Position numbers and translations under genes: made by a program
Notes under the pieces: generated by a model
Told to the model about the DNA's origin: nothing
Databases searched by the model: none
Seen by the model: the letters and a program-made list of their open reading frames with translations, nothing else
In this document: positions 1 to 5,595 of the stretch, piece by piece
Layout: each line of letters starts with the position of its first letter
Position numbering within the stretch: position 1 is the stretch's first letter
NCBI RefSeq assembly: GCF_943912665.1
Contig: NZ_CALTVG010000098.1
Coordinates: 1 to 5,614 of the forward strand
Length of the DNA stretch: 5,614 bases
Direction: 5' to 3'
DNA from: an uncultured Corynebacterium sp.
GTDB taxonomy: Bacteria > Actinomycetota > Actinomycetes > Mycobacteriales > Mycobacteriaceae

Positions 1-1366
1 CCGCCCACTGCTGTGGGGAGTTGCCCCCATTTCCCGCCACCGTGATGGCGGAGGTGGCCCAGTGCATGGGGAAGAGGTGCACCAGCGCGCTCATGGCGGT
101 GTTCAGGTCCGTGCCCGTGGCCGCAGCCTTCCAGGCCCATCCCACGACGCCTACCTGCGCCATCCCCAGGACCACGCCCAGGATCCAGCCCGGGGTGCCC
201 AGCGCGCGCACCAGGGCATAGAGCACGCCTGCCGACGCCGCCGCGGCCGCCGCCGCAGCCACCCCAGCCCACGCCACGGCCGCCGCCGTCACGCCGGTGG
301 CCAGAAGCGCGGTCAGCAGGCTCACGACGGCGCCGATAAGCACTGACGCACCGACGAGCACCAGGAGGCGGCGCTCCACGCGGGATAGCAGCGCGCCGAG
401 GACGCCGCCACCCAGGACCGCAAGGGCCGCCAGCAGCATGGCCACAATCGGGCTCAGCAGCTGTGCGGTCGCATTCTGGGTGTCGTTGGGGTTCGGGACG
501 GTCGGCATCGCGCGCTGCGCGCCCTGCACCTTGGTGCGGTTCTGCTGAGCCATGCCGTCGACCTTCTCGGCGCCGGCCACAAGCTCGTCCACGCCCTTGA
601 GGGCCTCATCCACCTTGGTGTTGAGCTCGCCGATACCCGCGTTGAGCTGCTTGGCGCCTTCGGCGGCCTCGTAGACGCCGTCGTGGTAGGCGTAGCCGCT
701 GACCGCCAGCTGGTTAGACAGATCCCGCGAACCGTCCTTGAGGCGGATGAGCTGGTCCTGGATGGACTGGTCGAACTTAAAGTTCTCCACCTGCGCGCGC
801 AGGTCCCCCAGCTGCGAGCGGATCTCCTTGGCCTCCTTGGAGTTGTTACCCTCTAGGTCCTTCGTTGTGCCGTCGATGGCCTGCAGAATTTGGCCGCGCA
901 CCACGCCCAGGGCGACGACCTGATCGACGGCGCCGCCCACGCCGTCGGCAAGCTCGGTGGCACCGTTGCCCAACTGGGCCGTTCCGGACTGGAGCTCCAC
1001 CAGGCCGTTGGAGAGCTCCTGGGAGCCGCTCGCCAGCTGATCCACGCCGCCGCCGAGCTCGCCCGCGCCGTCCTTGAGCTGACCGGTGCCGTCCGCGAGC
1101 TGCTGTGCGCCGTTGGCCAGGAATCCGGCCTGGGCGTTGGCCTCGGAGAGCGCCCGGGCCACGTCGTGCAGCTCGGCTGGGTCGATGGTGCCGTCGCTGG
1201 GTGCGCCGGTCTCCTCCTGAGACCAGGTCTGGGCCGGCTGCCAGTGGGCGGTGGTGGCCACCACGGCGCCGATGACGAGGGGGACGAGCAGGATGCAGGC
1301 CCACACGAGCGCGCGGGTGTTAAAGCGCCATTCGGTGGCTGCAGGGCTGGCAAGGCGTGAGGTCAT
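1..1366 (-). CDS. YhgE/Pip-family membrane protein, C-terminus cut by window edge
   Basis: The frame is open from ATG at 1366 to the left edge, giving 455 codons with no stop, so the gene is partial. One membrane helix lies near residues 18-40, followed by a long extracytoplasmic region. Residues ~80-150 there carry a regular L-x-x-G heptad-type pattern (QLADG, QLKDG, ELGGG, QLASG, ELSNG, QLGNG, ELADG); a weaker version recurs around 205-270. Hydrophobic helices follow at about 300-327, 333-357, 359-386 and 392-411. This order (one helix, L-x-x-G coiled-coil-like domain, ABC-2-like helix bundle) is typical of the YhgE/Pip family, whose founding member is a lactococcal phage-infection protein. 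The family's biochemical role is unsettled; export or envelope functions have been proposed. The ATG has no Shine-Dalgarno; in-frame GTG codons at 1387 and 1396 are alternatives. The family assignment is firm, the function is not. Confidence 0.9.
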   Translation of the reverse strand, partial: MTSRLASPAATEWRFNTRALVWACILLVPLVIGAVVATTAHWQPAQTWSQEETGAPSDGTIDPAELHDVARALSEANAQAGFLANGAQQLADGTGQLKDGAGELGGGVDQLASGSQELSNGLVELQSGTAQLGNGATELADGVGGAVDQVVALGVVRGQILQAIDGTTKDLEGNNSKEAKEIRSQLGDLRAQVENFKFDQSIQDQLIRLKDGSRDLSNQLAVSGYAYHDGVYEAAEGAKQLNAGIGELNTKVDEALKGVDELVAGAEKVDGMAQQNRTKVQGAQRAMPTVPNPNDTQNATAQLLSPIVAMLLAALAVLGGGVLGALLSRVERRLLVLVGASVLIGAVVSLLTALLATGVTAAAVAWAGVAAAAAAAASAGVLYALVRALGTPGWILGVVLGMAQVGVVGWAWKAAATGTDLNTAMSALVHLFPMHWATSAITVAGNGGNSPQQWA

Positions 1367-1375
1367 GTCATAAAA

Positions 1376-1406
1376 ACTATCGCCCACGCTGGGCACCAGC
1401 CGTCAG
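1376..1406 (-). promoter_or_regulatory. Candidate leaderless promoter of the YhgE-like gene
   Basis: On the minus strand GATAGT (1376-1381) matches the -10 consensus at 4 of 6 bases. CTGACG (1401-1406) matches a -35 at 4 of 6, with a rather long 19-bp spacer. The -10 ends 9 nt before the ATG at 1366, so a transcript would begin almost at the start codon. This fits the absence of a Shine-Dalgarno. The element lies just beyond the katA terminator, where a new promoter would be needed. The assignment is by consensus match only. Confidence 0.3.
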
Positions 1407-1415
1407 GCGCGCGGA

Positions 1416-1459
1416 AAGGCCCCGCCGGTACCGAACTGTTGGGGTACCAGCGGGGCCTT
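1416..1459 (-). terminator. Hairpin terminator after katA
   Basis: AAGGCCCCGC (1416-1425) pairs perfectly with GCGGGGCCTT (1450-1459). After one C/A mismatch, GGTACC (1427-1432) pairs with GGTACC (1443-1448) around a 10-nt loop. It starts 35 nt past the katA stop codon and precedes the next minus-strand gene. The tail on the minus strand is short (TTT then CC), so the stem rather than a U-tract carries the signal. The stem is symmetric and no plus-strand gene ends here, so it is assigned to katA. Confidence 0.85.
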
Positions 1460-1465
1460 GGCGGC

Positions 1466-1481
1466 GACGCTCTTAAGCGTC
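1466..1481 (-). other. Small hairpin in the katA 3' untranslated region
   Basis: GACGCT (1466-1471) and AGCGTC (1476-1481) form a perfect 6-bp stem with a 4-nt loop. Next to it, CGCGCTAGCGCG (1482-1493) is a 12-bp perfect palindrome that abuts the katA stop codon. Together with the terminator they give the katA message a structured 3' end, which could slow 3' exonuclease decay. That role is inference. Confidence 0.5.
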
Positions 1482-1493
1482 CGCGCTAGCGCG

Positions 1494-3047
1494 CTACTTC
1501 TTCTCTGCGAAGAGCTCGCGCACGCGCTTGCCCAGCTTCTCGGACACAGCGTCCCAGTAAGCGTAGACGCGCTCCTCGGTCTCCGGGGAGACACCAGCCA
1601 TGGCGTTGGTGATGTTGTCCGCCATACGCTCCTTGGCGGCATCGTCGTAGACGTTCTCGTACAGGTCGGTAGCCTGAACGGTGTCGTTGTCCTCGGCGTG
1701 GCGCACGTACGGCGCGCGAACCAGGTCGATGCCGGCCGGGTCCGGGTTGACGTAGAGGTCCGTCGCGGTGGTGGTCTCCTGCTCCTTGAAGCGCAGGTTC
1801 TCATCACCATCCTGGTAGCCGCCGCCCTTGGCGTGGCGGTTCGGGGAGTAGACCGGGTCCTCCGGAGCGTTGAACAGGAACTGCATCGGGCCCTCGTGCT
1901 CGTAGGTGTTGACCTGGTTGAGCGGCTGGTTCACCGGCAGCTGCTTGTAGTTCGGTCCGATGCGGTAGCGCTGCTGGTCAGCGTAGGCAAAGGCACGAGC
2001 CTGCAGCATCTTGTCCGGGGACAGGCCAACACCGGGGACGATGTTGCCCGGGTCCAGAGCAACCTGCTCAATCTGCGCGAAGAAGTTGCGCGGGTTGCGG
2101 TTGAGAACGAAGTAGCCCACATCGTGCAGCGGGTAGTCCTTCTTGGACCAGACCTTGGTGAGGTCGAACGGGTTGAAGCGGTAGCCCTCAGCCTCAGCCA
2201 CCGGCATGATCTGGACCTTGACGTCCCATACCGGGTAGTTGCCCTCTTCGATGGCGTTGTAGAGGTCCTCGCGGTGGTAGTCGGCGTTCTGGCCGGCCAT
2301 CTCGCCTGCCTCAGCATCGGTGAAGTTCTCCACACCCTGACGGGACTTGAAGTGGTACTTCACCCAGAATGCCTCGCCCTGCTCGTTAACCCACTGGAAG
2401 GTGTGGGAACCGTAGCCGTTCTGGTGGCGGGTGGTCTTCGGGGTACCGCGGTCACCCATGAGGTAGGTCACCTGGTGAGTCGTCTCCGGGTTACGGGTCC
2501 AGAAATCCCACTGCATGTCAGCATCACGCAGGCCGTTGGTGCCCAGGCGCTTCTGGGAGTGGATGAAGTCCGGGAACTTGATGCCATCACGGATAAAGAA
2601 CACCGGGGTGTTGTTGCCCACGATGTCGTAGTTGCCATCTTCGGTGTAGAAGCGCAGTGCGAAGCCGTGGACATCACGCCAGGTATCCGGGGAGCCCTGC
2701 TCACCGGCAACGGTGGAGAAGCGGCCCATCATCGGGGTGACGGTGCCCTTCTGGAAGAGCTTGGCCTTGGTGTAGGCAGAGACATCTTCAGTAATGTGCA
2801 GCTCACCGAAGGCACCGTGGCCCTTGGCGTGCGGGGTGCGCTCCGGCACGCGCTCACGGTTGAAGTGAGCCAGCTTCTCAATGAGGTGCAGATCATTGAG
2901 AACGACCGGACCGTTCTCACCGTTGGTGACGCTGGTGTTTTCGGTAACGACTGGCTGGCCGGACGGGCGGGTGGTGTTCGGGCCACCCGGGGCGCGCTGG
3001 CCCTTGTCCAGTACCTTGTCTGCTGCGGACTCGTTGGGGTTAGTCAT
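1494..3047 (-). CDS. katA: Monofunctional haem catalase KatA
   Basis: This 517-residue protein breaks hydrogen peroxide down to water and oxygen in the cytoplasm. The distal active-site block FNRERVPERTPHAKGHGAFG spans residues 62-81 with catalytic His73. The second distal residue is Asn145 in IVGNNTPVFFIRD. Arg109 (GRFST) matches the conserved distal-side Arg of bovine catalase. The proximal block RAFAYADQQRYRIGPNY has Tyr355 as the haem axial ligand, with Arg351 beside it. Length and the absence of an extra C-terminal flavodoxin-like domain fit the small-subunit type, as in other corynebacterial KatA proteins. The ATG at 3047 is fixed by a perfect AGGAGG six bases upstream. The gene diverges from sigC and ends before a strong hairpin terminator. 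All key residues are present, so the enzyme should be active. OxyR is reported to repress katA in other corynebacteria; no OxyR site is proven here. Confidence 0.98.
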   Translation of the reverse strand: MTNPNESAADKVLDKGQRAPGGPNTTRPSGQPVVTENTSVTNGENGPVVLNDLHLIEKLAHFNRERVPERTPHAKGHGAFGELHITEDVSAYTKAKLFQKGTVTPMMGRFSTVAGEQGSPDTWRDVHGFALRFYTEDGNYDIVGNNTPVFFIRDGIKFPDFIHSQKRLGTNGLRDADMQWDFWTRNPETTHQVTYLMGDRGTPKTTRHQNGYGSHTFQWVNEQGEAFWVKYHFKSRQGVENFTDAEAGEMAGQNADYHREDLYNAIEEGNYPVWDVKVQIMPVAEAEGYRFNPFDLTKVWSKKDYPLHDVGYFVLNRNPRNFFAQIEQVALDPGNIVPGVGLSPDKMLQARAFAYADQQRYRIGPNYKQLPVNQPLNQVNTYEHEGPMQFLFNAPEDPVYSPNRHAKGGGYQDGDENLRFKEQETTTATDLYVNPDPAGIDLVRAPYVRHAEDNDTVQATDLYENVYDDAAKERMADNITNAMAGVSPETEERVYAYWDAVSEKLGKRVRELFAEKK

Positions 3048-3053
3048 GGACTT

Positions 3054-3059
3054 CCTCCT
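3054..3059 (-). promoter_or_regulatory. Shine-Dalgarno of katA
   Basis: On the minus strand AGGAGG lies 6 nt before the ATG at 3047. It is the only consensus ribosome-binding site upstream of the four genes, which fits a highly expressed catalase and fixes its start. Confidence 0.9.
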
Positions 3060-3066
3060 AATTGTG

Positions 3067-3091
3067 TTGATAATTTGGGGATTATTATCAA
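3067..3091. promoter_or_regulatory. 8+8-bp inverted repeat upstream of katA, operator-like
   Basis: TTGATAAT (3067-3074) and ATTATCAA (3084-3091) are perfect reverse complements separated by 9 bp, centred about 32 bp before the katA start. The repeat is AT-rich in an otherwise GC-rich region. On the minus strand it includes GATAAT (3084-3089), a 5-of-6 match to a -10 box. A protein bound here would therefore cover a possible katA promoter; alternatively it is a hairpin in the katA leader. Candidate regulators known from corynebacterial katA work are OxyR and iron-linked regulators such as RipA. The sequence does not identify which one. Confidence 0.55.
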
Positions 3092-3106
3092 TCGTGGACG
3101 TTTCAT

Positions 3107-3135
3107 AGCCTACCTACACAATATGACCCCCGCAA
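3107..3135 (-). promoter_or_regulatory. Alternative katA promoter candidate
   Basis: On the minus strand TTGCGG (3130-3135) and TAGGCT (3107-3112) are separated by 17 bp and resemble corynebacterial -35 and -10 elements, although the -10 is weak. Transcription would start near 3100, placing the 3067-3091 inverted repeat inside a ~50-nt leader. The competing choice is the better -10 GATAAT at 3084-3089, which lacks a good -35. Only 5'-end mapping can decide. Confidence 0.3.
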
Positions 3136-3206
3136 CAGATTTTTAGAACTAGGGCGGCCCCCACAGCCTGACCCCAGTAATACCTCGTTTGCCAGCGGGC
3201 TGCTGG

Positions 3207-3212
3207 TAAGTT
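3207..3212 (+). promoter_or_regulatory. Candidate -10 element for a leaderless sigC transcript
   Basis: TAAGTT fits the loose TANNNT form of corynebacterial -10 elements. It ends 7 nt before the GTG at 3220, which would put the transcription start at the start codon itself. The GGGAGG at 3214-3219 abuts the GTG directly, so it cannot act as a spaced Shine-Dalgarno for it. No convincing -35 was found. Confidence 0.3.
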
Positions 3213-3219
3213 GTGGGAG

Positions 3220-3768
3220 GTGAATCCCCACTCCGAGCGCGATGACGCGCGCGTCACCGACCTCGCCCTAAAGGCCGGCCGCGGCGACCGCGCAGCGCTC
3301 ACGGAGTTCATCAAATCCACCCATGATGACGTCTGGCGCCTCCTCGCCCATCTGGGCGGCGCCGATGTGGCCGACGATCTCACGCAGGAAACCTACCTTC
3401 GCGTCATCGGCGCGCTCCCCCGCTTCGCCGCCCGCTCCTCCGCCCGCACGTGGCTGCTCTCCCTGGCGCGCCGCGTGTGGGTGGACAACATCCGCCACGA
3501 CATGGCTCGGCCCCGCAAGTCCGCCACAGAATATGAGGACGCGGCTGCACTCGCCCCAGCCCCGGAAAACGCCGGTACGTGGAGCGAATGGATCGACGCC
3601 CGCGTGCTTATTGACGCCCTCCCGACCGACCGCCGCGAGGCCCTCATCCTCACCCAGGTGCTGGGCTATACCTATGAGGAGGCCGCCAAGATTGCAGGCG
3701 TACGCGTGGGCACCATTCGCTCGCGCGTGGCGCGTGCCCGCAAAGATCTCATAGAGCAGCGCGGGTGA
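3220..3768 (+). CDS. sigC: ECF-type RNA polymerase sigma factor, SigC-like
   Basis: This 182-residue protein has the two-domain layout of ECF sigma factors. Sigma region 2 spans about residues 25-93, with the core-binding DDLTQETYLRV block at 52-62 and the promoter -10 recognition stretch up to VDNIRH at 93. After a linker of ~35 residues, region 4 (about 127-180) begins IDALPTDRREALILTQ and ends in a helix-turn-helix (YEEAAKIAGVRVGTIRSRVARAR). The start is uncertain: GTG 3220 is preferred because it suits a leaderless transcript, and TTG 3211 would add three residues. Divergent placement next to katA matches sigC of C. glutamicum, which from memory controls cytochrome bd oxidase and haem a synthesis genes. 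No anti-sigma gene follows; the next gene is a transporter. The family is certain, the SigC name is likely. Confidence 0.92.
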   Translation: MNPHSERDDARVTDLALKAGRGDRAALTEFIKSTHDDVWRLLAHLGGADVADDLTQETYLRVIGALPRFAARSSARTWLLSLARRVWVDNIRHDMARPRKSATEYEDAAALAPAPENAGTWSEWIDARVLIDALPTDRREALILTQVLGYTYEEAAKIAGVRVGTIRSRVARARKDLIEQRG

Positions 3769-4044
3769 ACTTAAACCCCAATCGTTACCGAGCCGTTACA
3801 AAACGGGCGTTCTATACAAAGCACCTGCACATACATGTGGACCAGCGGCGGTCCGAGACGTAGGACACAGAGGGACACTCGTCGCTTCAGCTGGAAAATA
3901 CCTGTCGACCACACCTAATCTCAATCGAGGCACACGTGATAAATCGATAGTCGACCCGGACTGCGCCGCCCCGACAGCGCGCACCACACACTCCTTCTGT
4001 GACGACCCTCCGGCGCGTGTGAGATTGCGAGACCTCTCAAAGTT
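3769..4044 (+). promoter_or_regulatory. 276-bp gene-free region and probable long leader of the YkvI-like gene
   Basis: No convincing gene or intrinsic terminator lies here, so some sigC read-through is possible. A weak hairpin (CCGTT 3793-3797 with AACGG 3802-3806) is followed by a -10-like TATACA at 3813-3818. Just downstream are the near-palindrome CACAT-AC-ATGTG (3828-3839), operator-like at the expected transcription start, and a small stem GGACC/GGTCC (3839-3854). GTCGACC occurs at 3904-3910 and 3950-3956. AATCTCA (3917-3923) can pair with TGAGATT (4020-4026), just before the start codon. An ATG at 3835 opens a 27-codon Arg-rich frame with no Shine-Dalgarno, probably not real. No known riboswitch core was recognised. 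A leader of about 220 nt is inferred. Confidence 0.35.
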
Positions 4045-5367
4045 ATGTTGAAACGCGCAGTGGCCATTTCCATGGCCTTTATTGGCGTCGTCGTCGGCGC
4101 CGGCTTCGCCTCCGGACAGGAGGCTATGCAGTACTTCGTGGCCTTCGGCAACTGGGGCCTGTGGGGCGTGGTGCTGGCCGCAGCCCTCATGATTGTCACC
4201 GGCATTGCCATCCTGCAGCTGGGCTCCTACTTCCAGGCAGACGAGCACACTGCCGTCTACGACAAGATCAGTGGCCCCATCATCTCCCGCGTGCTGGACT
4301 ACGGCACGCTGGCCACCCTCTTCGCCATCGGCTTCGTCATGTTCGCCGGCGGCGGCTCCACCATTAGCCAGCAGTTTAAGGGCATGCCGATCTGGGTGGG
4401 CGGCGCCGTCATGCTCGTGCTGGTGCTGCTCGTCGGCCTGCTCGACGTGGACAAGGTGACCTCCGTTATCGGCGCGATCACGCCCTTCATCATCATCTTC
4501 GTGGTCTTCGCCACCGGCTACACCATCCTCACCACGGACGTGGACTGGTCTGCGGCCAATAACTTCGCCGTAGACAACGTCGAGACCCCCATCCACAGCT
4601 GGTGGCTGGCTGCGCTGAACTACACCGGCCTTAACGTCATGTGCGCGGTATCCATGTCCATCGTTATCGGCGGCAACATCCTGGATAACCGCGCCGTGGG
4701 CCGCGGCGGCCTCATGGGCGGCATCGTCTACCTCATCCTGCTGGCTCTGCTTGTGGTCTCGCTGTACATGGTGGCCCCTGAGGTCAACGGCCAGGACCTG
4801 CCGGTGCTCACGCTCATCAACAACGTGAACCCCATTCTTGGCTACTTCATGACGTTCATCATCTACGGCATGGTGTTCAACACAGCCATCGGTATGTTCT
4901 ACGCCATGGGCAAGCGCCTGACCCGCAAGAAGCCGAAGCTCTTCTACCCCGTCTACGCCGCTGCCTGCGTCGTAGGCTTCATCCTCTCCTTCGTTGGCTT
5001 CAAGCAGCTGGTCTCCAGCGTGTACCCGATTCTGGGCTACCTGGGCCTGCTCATGATTGCCGTCATGGTGATTTCCTGGATTACTCAGCGCGACAAGATC
5101 ACCTCCGAGTCCGACCGCCGCGTGCGCGCCCGCATCCTGGTCAAGCGCCGCCTGGACCCGCGTGAGCGATTCACCAAGAAGAACCAGCGCGAGCTGCGCA
5201 AGCTGGCTGCGGCCTCCAACATGGAGACCGACGAGTTCGTCAATGCCGTGGCCGAGGAGATCCACGAGGAGCTCGAGGCCGACGAGGAGATCGAGTACGA
5301 CCGCGAGGATCCGGATCCGTCCGTGACCTACGTCCAGCACACCAAGCCGGAGGTCCCGAAGGACTAG
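4045..5367 (+). CDS. YkvI-family (COG3949) membrane transporter, LeuT-like fold
   Basis: This 440-residue protein has about ten hydrophobic helices, near residues 5-27, 34-58, 84-107, 116-136, 138-161, 185-209, 221-243, 262-288, 300-319 and 322-346. Helix 1 carries GAGFASGQE (18-26), a hallmark of the YkvI family. The glycine-broken first helix and ten-helix core suggest the LeuT/APC-type fold, with substrate and probably cation held at the breaks in helices 1 and 6. The substrate is unknown. After residue 348 comes a ~90-residue cytoplasmic tail: basic first (RRVRARILVKRR, then RERFTKKNQRELRK), then strongly acidic (EEIHEELEADEEIEYDREDPD). Bacillus YkvI is shorter, as far as I recall, so the tail is an added feature. 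The N-terminus matches the family from the ATG, but no Shine-Dalgarno precedes it. An intrinsic terminator follows, so the gene ends its unit. Confidence 0.9.
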   Translation: MLKRAVAISMAFIGVVVGAGFASGQEAMQYFVAFGNWGLWGVVLAAALMIVTGIAILQLGSYFQADEHTAVYDKISGPIISRVLDYGTLATLFAIGFVMFAGGGSTISQQFKGMPIWVGGAVMLVLVLLVGLLDVDKVTSVIGAITPFIIIFVVFATGYTILTTDVDWSAANNFAVDNVETPIHSWWLAALNYTGLNVMCAVSMSIVIGGNILDNRAVGRGGLMGGIVYLILLALLVVSLYMVAPEVNGQDLPVLTLINNVNPILGYFMTFIIYGMVFNTAIGMFYAMGKRLTRKKPKLFYPVYAAACVVGFILSFVGFKQLVSSVYPILGYLGLLMIAVMVISWITQRDKITSESDRRVRARILVKRRLDPRERFTKKNQRELRKLAAASNMETDEFVNAVAEEIHEELEADEEIEYDREDPDPSVTYVQHTKPEVPKD

Positions 5368-5381
5368 GAGCACGACAGGGC

Positions 5382-5400
5382 TGAGAGCGCTCCCCTCTCA
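5382..5400 (+). other. Small inverted repeat after the transporter stop codon
   Basis: TGAGAG (5382-5387) and CTCTCA (5395-5400) can form a 6-bp stem with a 7-nt loop, 14 nt past the stop codon. An overlapping palindrome, GAGCGCTC (5385-5392), competes with it. There is no T-tract, so it is probably not a terminator; the real one follows at 5410. Confidence 0.35.
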
Positions 5401-5409
5401 CAACACGCG

Positions 5410-5448
5410 AAAGTCCGCCGCCAGAATTCTTTCTGGGGCGGACTTTTT
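5410..5448 (+). terminator. Intrinsic terminator of the YkvI-like gene
   Basis: AAAGTCCGCC (5410-5419) pairs with GGCGGACTTT (5437-5446). After a one-base bulge, CCAGAA (5421-5426) pairs with TTCTGG (5431-5436) around the loop TTCT. The stem is 16 bp and runs into TTTTT (5444-5448) on the plus strand. The A-run on the left arm is only AAA, so the signal is mainly plus-directed. It lies 42 nt past the stop codon. Confidence 0.95.
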
Positions 5449-5472
5449 CGATGCCGAATACTGCGTGGCGCT

Positions 5473-5536
5473 CTAGTGCCGTGCGGTACTAGCTTCGCGT
5501 GGCGCGCGCCACGCGCTAGACCTGTGATGTCTAGCG
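5473..5536. repeat. Cluster of three consecutive palindromes
   Basis: Three hairpins sit almost back to back. CTAGTGCC (5473-5480) pairs with GGTACTAG (5485-5492) with one G/T wobble and a 4-nt loop. CGCGTGGCGC (5496-5505) and its exact complement (5506-5515) form a 20-bp perfect palindrome with no spacer. CGCTAGAC (5514-5521) pairs perfectly with GTCTAGCG (5529-5536). CTAG recurs at each arm, and GCGTGGCGC of the palindrome (5497-5505) also occurs at 5464-5472. The terminator is already complete upstream, so this is extra structure. It could be protein-binding DNA, an interspersed repeat element or a mobile-element remnant; none can be chosen from the sequence. Confidence 0.6.
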
Positions 5537-5595
5537 ACATTTTGGACACGGAGTCCAGGATGTTTTTGGACGGGATGTCTGGTGGCTTTTTGGAC
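5524..5595. repeat. Three imperfect 24-bp tandem repeats
   Basis: TTTTGGAC occurs at 5540-5547, 5564-5571 and 5588-5595, exactly 24 bp apart. The first unit (5524-5547) and third (5572-5595) agree at 19 of 24 bases; the middle unit is more diverged (14 of 24 to the third). The plus frame from ATG 5527 is open to the window edge and reads an 8-residue repeat ending in LD (SSDILD, SRMFLD, SGGFLD). The minus frame is also open to the edge (SKKPPDIP, SKNILDSV, SKMSLDIT). No Shine-Dalgarno precedes the plus ATG. The block may be a coding repeat of a gene beyond the edge or a non-coding interspersed repeat. The array may continue outside the window. Confidence 0.6.

Noticed and set aside
846..1360. 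Open frames on both strands inside the YhgE-like gene
   Set aside because: They are shadows of the L-x-x-G repeat coding DNA. The frame starting at ATG 1366 gives the family pattern of helix, heptads and helix bundle.
3101..3120. TAGGTAGGCTA on the minus strand resembling a DtxR box
   Set aside because: Only the left half resembles the DtxR consensus; the right half does not complete the palindrome.
1458..3146. A 562-codon open frame on the plus strand opposite katA
   Set aside because: It mirrors the whole catalase gene. Strong G/C third-position bias in katA removes stops from the complementary frame. The product has no recognisable domain, and the minus strand carries every catalase active-site motif.
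3796..5373. A 525-codon open frame on the minus strand opposite the transporter
   Set aside because: It is the complement of the YkvI-like gene. Its His/Asp/Val-rich low-complexity product has no family signature, while the plus frame gives a clear ten-helix protein with the GAGFASGQE motif. The AAGGAG-like bases upstream on that strand are coincidental.
5381..5400. CTGAGAG resembling part of a TPP riboswitch core
   Set aside because: The other conserved TPP elements are absent nearby, and the site lies after a gene and before its terminator, not in a leader.
5524..5595. Reading the 24-bp repeats as a CRISPR array
   Set aside because: The conserved part is only 8 bp, the 16-bp intervals are partly similar to one another, and no cas gene is present.
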